From: Acidobacteriota bacterium | Lineage (GTDB): Bacteria > Acidobacteriota > Terriglobia > Terriglobales > Acidobacteriaceae | Direction: 5' to 3' | Assembly (NCBI GenBank): GCA_021802085.1 | Contig: JAKAAZ010000133.1 | Coordinates: 1-9,728, forward strand | DNA length: 9,728 bases | Part shown: positions 1 to 5,735 of the stretch, one piece after another | Layout of the letters: each line of letters starts with the position of its first letter | Position numbering within the stretch: the first letter of the stretch is position 1 | Notes under the pieces: generated by a model | Seen by the model: only the letters and a program-made list of their open reading frames with translations | What the model was told of the DNA's origin: nothing | Database searches by the model: none | Program-made: the position numbers and the translations under genes

Positions 1-1
1 C

Positions 2-784
2 GAAGGATTGCCTAAGGCGGAAGCGGCTCGACGCAGAATTGCGCGCTTCAACAGCCAGTCCCATGTCCATGCGCATGTCGCGGACCTGATTCCCGGCAAC
101 ATCCACGCGCTCCTCGCGCATGCTCAACTGGTGTTGGACGCCACCGACAATTTTGAAACCCGCTACCTGCTGAACGACTATGCTGTCGAACAGAACAAGC
201 CGTGGATCTATGCCGGCGCCGTCGGTTCCTACGCCGTCACCATGAACATCGTGCCCGGCAAGACAGCCTGCCTGGCCTGCATCTTTCCCGAGCTTCCAAC
301 GGGAATGGTCGAAACCTGCGACACCAGCGGCATTTTGAATCCTGCAGTGAACCTGGCCGCATCGCTGGAGGCAGTCGAGGCAATCAAGTGGATCGTCGGC
401 GCGCACGATCGAATGCGGCAGACCCTTTTTTCCTGCGATGTGTGGAGCAACGAAATCTCACAAATCGATACGTCCCACCCGCGCGCGCACTGCACCGTAT
501 GCGGCCAGCGCCAATTTCCGCATCTGGCCGGCGTGGGCCGCCCGCAAATCACCCTGTGCGGCAGGAACTCGGTGCAGATCCATGAACATCATCGCCCCAT
601 CGATTTCGCGGAACTGGAGCGCAAGCTGCAGGCGCACGGAACCGTCCGGCGCAACGAGATGCTGCTCCGCTTCGACCGCGGCGAACACAGGATCACCGTT
701 TTCAGCGATGGCCGCGCCATTGTGCAAGGCACCACCGACATCGGACTGGCGCGCGCCTTATATTCGCGCTTTATAGGCAGTTGA
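2..784 (+). CDS. thiF: ThiF/MoeB/HesA-family adenylyltransferase, 5' end missing
   Basis: E1-like enzyme that adenylates the C-terminal Gly-Gly of a ubiquitin-like sulfur carrier (ThiS for thiamine thiazole, or MoaD for molybdopterin) in the cytoplasm. The frame is open to the window edge and begins in the conserved G-x-PKAEAA segment, so the TTG at 8 is an internal codon. The Rossmann glycine loop lies upstream and is not visible. Counting from that TTG codon, visible motifs are DATDNFETRYLLND (44-57), CLAC (88-91), the catalytic-Cys segment ETCDTSGIL (C104) and CTVC (162-165). The two CxxC pairs form the structural zinc site. The last 80 or so residues (LCGRNSVQI to ALYSRFIG) resemble the C-terminal extension of Bacillus-type ThiF, which is why I prefer thiF over moeB. 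No other thiamine gene is in the window. The family call is firm; the choice between ThiF and MoeB is inference. Confidence 0.85.
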   Translation, partial: EGLPKAEAARRRIARFNSQSHVHAHVADLIPGNIHALLAHAQLVLDATDNFETRYLLNDYAVEQNKPWIYAGAVGSYAVTMNIVPGKTACLACIFPELPTGMVETCDTSGILNPAVNLAASLEAVEAIKWIVGAHDRMRQTLFSCDVWSNEISQIDTSHPRAHCTVCGQRQFPHLAGVGRPQITLCGRNSVQIHEHHRPIDFAELERKLQAHGTVRRNEMLLRFDRGEHRITVFSDGRAIVQGTTDIGLARALYSRFIGS

Positions 785-850
785 AAATTCACGCGGGCAA
801 CTCCCACCGGAACAATACCCTCTAAGCCACTGAGCAGCCCTGAGAAACGT

Positions 851-1582
851 ATGGATGATGCAAAAATACTCCCACGAAAGGGCGGAACGCATATAGATTC
901 CACGATGAAAAATACGCTGCGAACTGCCGATAAGCCCTCGCCGACCCCCGCACAGCCGCTCACCGCCGAAGCCAGGCCGGTGCAGCAGCAACAGCGTCGC
1001 AACCCTCCCATTGCTGGAGAGTTGACCGCGATTGCTCAGGCTCAGCAGGGCGACGGCGCGTCCTTTGAAATTCTCTACAACATGCACAAACGCCGCGTGT
1101 ACTCGCTCTGTCTGCGCATGTTGGGCAATGTCGCAGAGGCGGAAGACCTGACACAGGAAGCATTCTTGCAGCTCCATCGCAAGATCGGCACATTTCGGGG
1201 CGATTCCGCGTTTTCCACCTGGCTGCACCGAATGGCCGTCAATGTTGTGCTGATGCATCTGCGGAAAAAGGGTCTGCCCCTTGTCTCGCTGGAGGAAACC
1301 CTCGAACCTGCCCAGGACGATGGCCCGCGCAAGGACTTTGGTACCCGCGACCTCACCCTCTCCGGCTCCATCGATCGTGTCACTTTGGAGCGAGCTGTGG
1401 AAGAGTTGCCGCCGGGCTATCGGCTGGTCTTTGTTCTGCACGATGTGGAAGGATACGAGCACAACGAAATCGCGGCCATGTTGCAATGCTCCATCGGCAA
1501 CAGCAAATCTCAATTGCACAAGGCACGCATGCGCCTGCGCAGTTTGCTTCGTCAAAAAGCAAACGGGAAGGGAGCGGCATGA
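851..1582 (+). CDS. ECF-type sigma-70 family sigma factor (RpoE-like)
   Basis: Alternative sigma factor that directs RNA polymerase to a stress- or envelope-type regulon. From the ATG at 851 it is 243 residues. The first 55 or so form a polar, Gln/Pro-rich tail. Region 2 spans about 71-140, with AEAEDLTQEAFLQLHRKIG (region 2.2) and FRGDSAFSTWLHRMAVN (2.3/2.4). A charged linker (143-177) leads to region 4 at about 179-234, with the helix-turn-helix EHNEIAAMLQCSIGNSKSQ followed by LHKARMRLR. There is no region 1.1 or 3, as usual for ECF factors. The start is uncertain: 851 has only a weak GAG six bases upstream, and a second in-frame ATG at 905 has no clear ribosome binding site. The stop overlaps the ATG of the zinc anti-sigma gene, so the two are translationally coupled. 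No convincing ECF-type promoter for autoregulation was found upstream. Confidence 0.92.
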   Translation: MDDAKILPRKGGTHIDSTMKNTLRTADKPSPTPAQPLTAEARPVQQQQRRNPPIAGELTAIAQAQQGDGASFEILYNMHKRRVYSLCLRMLGNVAEAEDLTQEAFLQLHRKIGTFRGDSAFSTWLHRMAVNVVLMHLRKKGLPLVSLEETLEPAQDDGPRKDFGTRDLTLSGSIDRVTLERAVEELPPGYRLVFVLHDVEGYEHNEIAAMLQCSIGNSKSQLHKARMRLRSLLRQKANGKGAA

Positions 1583-1842
1583 CATCCAACCGCAGTCGAA
1601 CGTCCATAGAATGCGAAGAATTCCAGCGGCAATTGCCGGAGTTCTTCGATTCAGGCCAGGATCTTCTCGTGCATCGGCACGTGCAGTCATGCCAGAATTG
1701 TTCCTCGCTGGTGCGGGATCTGGAATATATCGCCGCGCAAGCGAAATTGCTGCTTCCCATCCACGACCCCAGTCCCGCGGTTTGGGAGAACATTCACAAC
1801 GCGCTTACCCGCCAGCAGAAAGATGACGATAAGAGTTCCTGA
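1579..1842 (+). CDS. Small zinc-binding anti-sigma factor (ZAS / zf-HC2 type)
   Basis: Likely binds and holds the ECF sigma factor encoded just upstream. The protein is 87 residues. Its ATG shares the ATGA overlap with the sigma stop and is preceded by GGGAG at 1570-1574, four bases away; a start at 1486 in the same frame would lie entirely inside the sigma gene. The ZAS signature is visible as H34-VQS-C38-QN-C41, with an additional Cys at position 12, matching the C...HxxxCxxC arrangement of the zf-HC2 anti-sigma domain. Unlike many family members there is no transmembrane helix or periplasmic sensor domain; the tail (42-87) is polar and ends in KDDDKSS. It is therefore probably a cytoplasmic anti-sigma factor whose signal could be redox or zinc occupancy. 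That mechanism is inference; the pairing is supported by gene overlap. Confidence 0.85.
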   Translation: MTSNRSRTSIECEEFQRQLPEFFDSGQDLLVHRHVQSCQNCSSLVRDLEYIAAQAKLLLPIHDPSPAVWENIHNALTRQQKDDDKSS

Positions 1843-1910
1843 CCCGGTCGAGCGACGAAAACTTGTCCGCCACGCAGTCGTATCTCATTTAAAATCCAGC
1901 AAAGGCTGGT

Positions 1911-1915
1911 GGAGG
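1911..1915 (+). promoter_or_regulatory. Strong Shine-Dalgarno deciding the aroK TTG start
   Basis: GGAGG (part of GGAGGGG) lies seven bases before the TTG at 1923. No in-frame ATG upstream of the Walker A motif offers an alternative, so this site fixes the TTG start of shikimate kinase. Confidence 0.75.
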
Positions 1916-1922
1916 GGCTGTT

Positions 1923-2510
1923 TTGACGATTTCGAGTGCAACTCGTGACGGCGTCCTCCTGCCCAAACGCATCGTTCTGACTGGCTTTATGGGTGCGGGC
2001 AAGAGCACTCTGGGAGACCTGCTGGCGCGCGGGCTTGGCTGGACTTTCGTCGACCTGGATGAAGAGATTGTTCGCGCCCAACAAAAGAGTATCGCGGACA
2101 TCTTTGCGTCGATCGGAGAAAGCGGTTTTCGCGAATTGGAACGTGCCGCGCTGGCCCAGGCCCTGCAACGCGAGCGAATCGTCCTGGCGCTGGGCGGAGG
2201 CGCCATCGAAACTGACGCGAACCGACTGTTGCTCAAGGAAGATCGCGAGACACTTCTCTTGTATCTGGAAGCGCCTTTGGATGTCCTGATGGCGCGATGC
2301 GAGCAGCAGCAGTTGGAGAACAAGGCGGTGCGGCGTCCCGTGCTGGAAAAACGGGCTGAACTTGCAGAGCGTTTTCTTCGCAGACGGCCCCTCTATGAGT
2401 CGGCGCATTGGACGCTCCACACCACCGGGCGAAATCCGGAAGAAATCGTCGATGCGATCTTGCAGCAGTGGAAACAGACCCAATGGATAGAATGCGGCGT
2501 CGGCACCTGA
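1923..2510 (+). CDS. aroK: Shikimate kinase
   Basis: Phosphorylates shikimate to shikimate-3-phosphate with ATP, the fifth step of the chorismate (aromatic amino acid) pathway, in the cytoplasm. The 195-residue protein is slightly longer than the usual 170-180, with about 14 extra residues before the first strand. Visible motifs are Walker A GFMGAGKST (21-29), the shikimate-binding Asp in FVDLDEEI (D46), FRELE (R70), the glycine triplet ALGGGAIET (91-93), the LID region RRPVLEKR (137-144) and the adenine-side RRRPLYES (R153-R155). All key family residues are present. Translation starts at TTG behind a strong GGAGGGG site. The gene stands alone, 80 bases after the anti-sigma gene and 72 before the AI-2E gene; no other aro gene is nearby, and no clear promoter or terminator was seen in either gap. 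Confidence 0.93.
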   Translation: MTISSATRDGVLLPKRIVLTGFMGAGKSTLGDLLARGLGWTFVDLDEEIVRAQQKSIADIFASIGESGFRELERAALAQALQRERIVLALGGGAIETDANRLLLKEDRETLLLYLEAPLDVLMARCEQQQLENKAVRRPVLEKRAELAERFLRRRPLYESAHWTLHTTGRNPEEIVDAILQQWKQTQWIECGVGT

Positions 2511-2582
2511 TGCATTCCGGTTGTACGAACCCATGCCGGCAACAAGGCCTGCCGACTGGCGAGTGAAGAAGGTGAACGCTCA

Positions 2583-3677
2583 ATGATTGGAGAGCTACCG
2601 CCGCATGTGCTCCCACGAACGCGTCGAACGACACGCGGCGATATTCTATTTGCGTTTGCCATCGGCATCGGCCTGTATCTGGCATGGCTGTTGCGCGACG
2701 TGCTCACCCTGCTGTACGTCAGTGCCCTCGCCGCCGTCGTTCTCATGCCGGTCGTGCGTGGAGTTCAGCGGCTCCGCATCAAAAAATGGCACCCAAGCCA
2801 CGGCATTGCCATCTTGATTATCATGGCCGCCGTGATCGGGTTGATAACCTCCTTCTTGATCCTCACTCTGCCTCCTCTCGTGCGGGAGGTCACCAGCTTT
2901 GTAAAAACATTCCCCGGCCACACTCCCACATTTTTGAAAAAAATGGAAGCACTGCCAGTCATCCGCGACATGGATGTGGGCGTCATTGAAGTCAAGCTGA
3001 AACAAGATGTGACCCAGCATGCGGGCACATTTATCTCTTCTGTCAGTGACTGGGCTGCCAAATTTTTTGAAATTATTACCGGGATCGTTCTTACGATCTA
3101 CTTCCTGGCGGAAGGCGAGCATGTCTATCACTGGTTTCTGTCCCTGGTTCCGCCACCACGCCGCACGCGTCTCGACGAAACCCTTCGCCAGGCAGCCCTA
3201 CGGATGGGAGGATGGCTGCTGGGGCAGTTGGCCCTGATGTTGATCCTGGGAGTATTGAGCGCCATCGTGTTTGGAGCCATGCGATTGCGGTATGCGTTCG
3301 CCCTGGCAGTGCTGATGGGAGCTTTCAACATTATTCCGGTTGTTGGCGCGCTGGTCAGCACCTCGATTGCCATGCTGGTGGCGGCGAGCGATTCCTGGGA
3401 AAAAATGCTGGGAGTCCTTATTTTTGAACTGATCTACGTGCAGATTGAAAATGGCTTCCTGACTCCCCGCATCATGCAGGCACGAGTCGACCTCGCCGGA
3501 ACCGCTGTCTTCATCGCCCTGCTGATGGGAGTGAGCCTGGCTGGGGTCGCCGGAGCTTTGGTGGCCGTCCCCACTGCTGTGCTGGTCGCTGTCCTCGTGG
3601 ACGAATACATCATCCATGCCGCCAGCGATCCTGGCCCCCACGACATGATTGGCGCCAGCGGCCCGCTGCCCCGTTAG
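2583..3677 (+). CDS. AI-2E family (PerM/YhhT-like) membrane protein
   Basis: Multi-pass inner-membrane protein of the AI-2E transporter family (PF01594). Some members export autoinducer-2 (TqsA), others act as Na+(Li+)/H+ antiporters, and many are of unknown substrate. The 364 residues have the usual layout: two N-terminal helices (about 21-58), a third at 74-98, a soluble segment (about 100-158), then helices at about 160-178, 211-231, 236-267, 274-288 and 307-343. The family signature QIENGFLTPRIM is at 287-298, and GAFNIIPVVGALVS (246-259) matches the conserved re-entrant region. The ATG at 2583 has a purine-rich AGAAGG about ten bases upstream. No LuxS or quorum-sensing gene is present, so an AI-2 role cannot be claimed. 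The gene ends facing the lipoprotein gene, with the composite repeat in between. Confidence 0.9.
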   Translation: MIGELPPHVLPRTRRTTRGDILFAFAIGIGLYLAWLLRDVLTLLYVSALAAVVLMPVVRGVQRLRIKKWHPSHGIAILIIMAAVIGLITSFLILTLPPLVREVTSFVKTFPGHTPTFLKKMEALPVIRDMDVGVIEVKLKQDVTQHAGTFISSVSDWAAKFFEIITGIVLTIYFLAEGEHVYHWFLSLVPPPRRTRLDETLRQAALRMGGWLLGQLALMLILGVLSAIVFGAMRLRYAFALAVLMGAFNIIPVVGALVSTSIAMLVAASDSWEKMLGVLIFELIYVQIENGFLTPRIMQARVDLAGTAVFIALLMGVSLAGVAGALVAVPTAVLVAVLVDEYIIHAASDPGPHDMIGASGPLPR

Positions 3678-3749
3678 GCCCGACCGAAAACTGGAGTGGA
3701 TTTCCCGCGCCTATGGCGGCTATACAGATACCGCATTCAAAAATGAGAT

Positions 3750-3873
3750 GTCATTCTGTGCGCAGCGAAGAATCCAGAAGGGGATGGAAAAGTTCACTAT
3801 GCGCTTATCCTCTGGATTCTTCACTTCGCTGCGTGGAGCCTGCCCTGAGCGTAGCCGAAAGGTTCAGAATGAC
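3750..3873. repeat. Composite intergenic inverted repeat between convergent genes
   Basis: The outer arms are GTCATTCTG (3750-3758) and its exact reverse complement CAGAATGAC (3865-3873). Inside, CGCAGCGAAGAATCCAGA (3761-3778) pairs with TCTGGATTCTTC (3811-3822) and GCTGCG (3828-3833), with a five-base insertion in the right arm. The 3811-3822 stem is a perfect 12-base match to 3767-3778, with a 32-base loop. Between the right inner and outer arms is an unpaired block (about 3834-3864) containing CCTGAGCGTAGCCGAAAGG. The motif types (CATTCTG...GCGAAGAATC and CCTGAGC...CGAAAGG) resemble dispersed intergenic repeats I know from many bacterial genomes. It lies between the 3' ends of two convergent genes and could act as a bidirectional transcription barrier; there is no clear U-tract. 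Copy number cannot be judged from one window. Confidence 0.7.
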
Positions 3874-3910
3874 TCCCTGCCACAAAAACTGTCCAAACTT
3901 TAAATCCTCT

Positions 3911-5347
3911 CTAATTTCCTCCGCCACTTCCGCTTTCAGGGGATTCCGGGGATTCCACCTGAGCGATCTCCGAAGCATACAATACGAAGTTCCCACCGCT
4001 GTTCTGGAGCAGGTATCCATGGGTCTCCACACTGGCGCCTGCGGCCAGCACGGCAAACGAGGAAGCGCTTAAGCCATTGCCGTACTCCGTGGCCTGGCTG
4101 GTGGAAACGTTGAGCGACGCAAGGCTGTCATACGTGGTCAAATACGAGGAACTGGCCAGCGTCAGCGCGAAAGTGAAGTCGGGACTGCTGCCTTGGGGCG
4201 TAGCCACCAGAGTGCCCGGAATACTCTCTGCCGCCAGCATCACCTGCTGCGCATTCAATGTGCCCGAGCTGCCTGCTGCCCCGGTAACGACCACCGACTG
4301 GCCCGGAAAGATTTCGGCAGCCGTGAATGCGGTCGAAACCACTCCGGATTGTTGCGCATCTTCAGGAATTCCGTACGTTGTCGAAGAGGACAAGGCTACG
4401 TTCAGAGATGCGCTGCTCGATGCGGTTCCAAAGTACTCTCGCGGCACCATCGTGAATGCAGTGACCGCACCGGAGCTATTTTTCGTCACGCTCACGATAA
4501 TGCCTTTGGCCCCATCTTCCTGCTGACCCGAGGAATTCTCAGTCGATTCCGGGGTAATAATCAGGGCCAGCAAACTGCCGTCTGTTTGTGTCTGTCCTTG
4601 CACTTGCACAATCGATCCCGTCTGGATCGAACTCGCCGTCACGCCATTGGGGAATCGAGTAGAACCATTGATTGTGAAGGAGAACTGCTTTCCTGAATCG
4701 CCGGACTGCACCGTGATGGAGGATGAACTCACGCTGATCACCTGACCGCTCACCTCAACCTCCCGGTCGCTACTATTCTCCGCGCTGACCTGCGCTGCCG
4801 CCGTGTTGATGGCCGGCGTGAAGGTGACCGTACTGCCAGATACACTGAAGGACTGCGCCAGGTTGAATGCAAGTCGCAACTGGACCTCACCCTGGCCGCT
4901 TACATTGAGAGCGGGCGCGAGCGCCACCGTAATGGTGGGCTGGCTCAGGGTCGCTGTTGCCATCGTCACCTGACCGGTACTGCTGATATACGTGACCTGC
5001 GCCGACGACACGGTCACAGTCGCGGAGTTATACGTGCCGGAAGCAAGATTGGTGATCTCGATGGGTTCCTGCACGGCGCCAAGACTGGAGAGTTCCACTG
5101 TCACCGGCTGCGTCACCAAAGAGACAGTACTGCCTCCGCTGCCCGTGCTCAGGCCGATAGCGGAAATCGTCACCTTCGCGGACAGAATATTGCCGAGCGG
5201 CGCATCGCTGACCGTAACGACCATGGGTGTCGCTGAGGACATTGTGGATGTCGTTGGCCCGGAGGAACTGCAACCGAGCAGGGCGCACAGCCCTGCCATG
5301 CCCATAACATTCAGTACGCGCTTTTGCATTCTTTTTATTGTTGACAT
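3911..5347 (-). CDS. Secreted lipoprotein with DUF4382-like and DUF5666-like regions
   Basis: Exported, lipid-anchored protein of unknown function. I place the start at the ATG at 5347 because GGAGAG lies seven bases upstream on the - strand; two more in-frame ATGs at 5371 and 5362 lack such a site. From 5347 it has 478 residues. The signal peptide has a basic start (MSTIKRMQKR), a hydrophobic core and lipobox ALLGC with Cys at 26. The mature N-terminal region (about 42-190) begins MVVTVSDAPLG, as in DUF4382 domains, and is all-beta in character. It is followed by repeated beta-rich segments with VSGQVISVSSSSITVQ, GSIVQVQGQT and QSVVVTGAA motifs like DUF5666 repeats. Composition is rich in Ser, Thr, Gly and Val with few charges, and the tail ESPESPESGSGGGN is low complexity. 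Such proteins are common in Acidobacteriota. Domain names are from motif memory, so the family call is moderate. Confidence 0.75.
   Translation of the reverse strand: MSTIKRMQKRVLNVMGMAGLCALLGCSSSGPTTSTMSSATPMVVTVSDAPLGNILSAKVTISAIGLSTGSGGSTVSLVTQPVTVELSSLGAVQEPIEITNLASGTYNSATVTVSSAQVTYISSTGQVTMATATLSQPTITVALAPALNVSGQGEVQLRLAFNLAQSFSVSGSTVTFTPAINTAAAQVSAENSSDREVEVSGQVISVSSSSITVQSGDSGKQFSFTINGSTRFPNGVTASSIQTGSIVQVQGQTQTDGSLLALIITPESTENSSGQQEDGAKGIIVSVTKNSSGAVTAFTMVPREYFGTASSSASLNVALSSSTTYGIPEDAQQSGVVSTAFTAAEIFPGQSVVVTGAAGSSGTLNAQQVMLAAESIPGTLVATPQGSSPDFTFALTLASSSYLTTYDSLASLNVSTSQATEYGNGLSASSFAVLAAGASVETHGYLLQNSGGNFVLYASEIAQVESPESPESGSGGGN
3939..3956. repeat. Two tandem copies of a 9-base unit in the lipoprotein C-terminus
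   Basis: GGGGATTCC occurs twice head to tail (3939-3947 and 3948-3956). On the - strand this encodes the ESP repeats in the C-terminal tail ESPESPES. It is a short in-frame tandem duplication, probably variable by slippage. Confidence 0.6.
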
Positions 5348-5405
5348 AATTGAACTCTCCATATTTGCCATCGAAATACTCTGGATGAATCGCGTCCGAC
5401 AGTGC

Positions 5406-5435
5406 CTTATAGTAACGCAACAAAGAGTAATGCAA
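5406..5435 (-). promoter_or_regulatory. Candidate proximal promoter of the lipoprotein gene
   Basis: On the - strand, TATAAG (5411-5406) serves as a -10 and TTGCAT (5435-5430) as a -35, with 18 bases between. A start about 5399 would give a leader of roughly 50 bases. A GTAAC box (5412-5416) abuts the -10. The -35 match is poor, so this is tentative. Confidence 0.35.
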
Positions 5436-5478
5436 TAAAAAATTTTCCTGTAACTATAGTTACCTTATAAAAGGTTAC
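5412..5478. promoter_or_regulatory. Operator-like cluster of GTAAC/GTTAC boxes with a 14-base perfect palindrome
   Basis: The sequence GTAACTATAGTTAC (5450-5463) is its own reverse complement. Further copies of the same pentamer are at 5412-5416 (GTAAC) and 5474-5478 (GTTAC), and the linking CCTTATAAAAGG (5463-5474) is itself nearly palindromic. The boxes overlap or flank both candidate - strand -10 elements, as expected for a repressor or activator site. Which protein binds is unknown, and no regulator gene is adjacent. Confidence 0.45.
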
Positions 5479-5492
5479 TTTTGTTCCCGCAA
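5464..5492 (-). promoter_or_regulatory. Candidate distal promoter of the lipoprotein gene
   Basis: On the - strand, TATAAG (5469-5464) as -10 and TTGCGG (5492-5487) as -35 are separated by 17 bases. The predicted start falls within the GTAAC/GTTAC palindrome at 5450-5463, about 110 bases before the ATG. The spacing is ideal but the -35 is only half matched. Confidence 0.35.
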
Positions 5493-5540
5493 TGGAATCC
5501 CAATCCGGCATCGAGCAGCAGGTCGGCAAAAGTGATTATG

Positions 5541-5565
5541 GAGACGGTCAACTCACCCCCGTCTC
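5541..5565. other. Short hairpin in the ctaB upstream region
   Basis: GAGACGG (5541-5547) is the exact reverse complement of CCGTCTC (5559-5565), with an 11-base loop. No T-tract follows on either side, so it is not a standard intrinsic terminator; it could be a leader structure or chance. Confidence 0.35.
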
Positions 5566-5631
5566 TCGGAACCGAATGTTGCCCTCCGTTTGTTATCCTG
5601 AAGCGTGCCCAGATTTTTGTACTACCCCCAG

Positions 5632-5655
5632 TCGTTCCAATCCAATTCGTTCCAA
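5632..5655 (+). repeat. Direct repeat TCGTTCCAA upstream of ctaB
   Basis: TCGTTCCAA occurs at 5632-5640 and 5647-5655, 15 bases start to start, about 80-100 bases before the ctaB start. Paired direct repeats at this spacing can be activator sites; no core promoter is visible at the expected distance, so the role is unproven. Confidence 0.35.
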
Positions 5656-5735
5656 CGCGGATGGTTATCCAGCTCTTTCTTTTACCGAGCAGACGTTCGG
5701 GCTGGCCTCCCTGCTGGTTGCCGGAGTGAGACAGT

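Larger units (their letters stand above)
5479..5735. other. Non-coding remainder of the divergent intergenic region upstream of ctaB
   Basis: With the control sites at 5406-5492, this completes a gap of about 390 bases between the divergent lipoprotein and ctaB genes. Open frames exist on both strands, but none has a recognisable family, a good start or membrane or motif content, so I treat them as chance. It holds a 7-base-pair hairpin (5541-5565), a degenerate GTTATCCTGAAGCG (5592-5605) reminiscent of dispersed repeats, and a direct repeat TCGTTCCAA (5632-5640, 5647-5655). No convincing + strand promoter was found, though one for the ctaB operon must lie here or further upstream. Confidence 0.5.

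Noticed and set aside
809..888. GGAAC elements at 809-813 and 884-888 as ECF-type -35 sites for sigma autoregulation
   Set aside because: No CGTC/TCTAA-type -10 is found 16-17 bases downstream of either, so they look like chance matches.
758..1690. Long - strand frame of 310 codons opposite the sigma factor
   Set aside because: It is antisense to a clear ECF sigma gene, has no recognisable domain, and is explained by the codon bias of the + strand gene.
2583..3677. Quorum-sensing AI-2 exporter role for the AI-2E family protein
   Set aside because: The family name covers several transport activities; no luxS, lsr or other signalling gene is nearby, so only the family is called.
4077..5438. 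+ strand frames of about 150 codons opposite the lipoprotein gene
   Set aside because: These mirror the Ser/Thr-rich low-complexity coding on the - strand; no start signals or domains.
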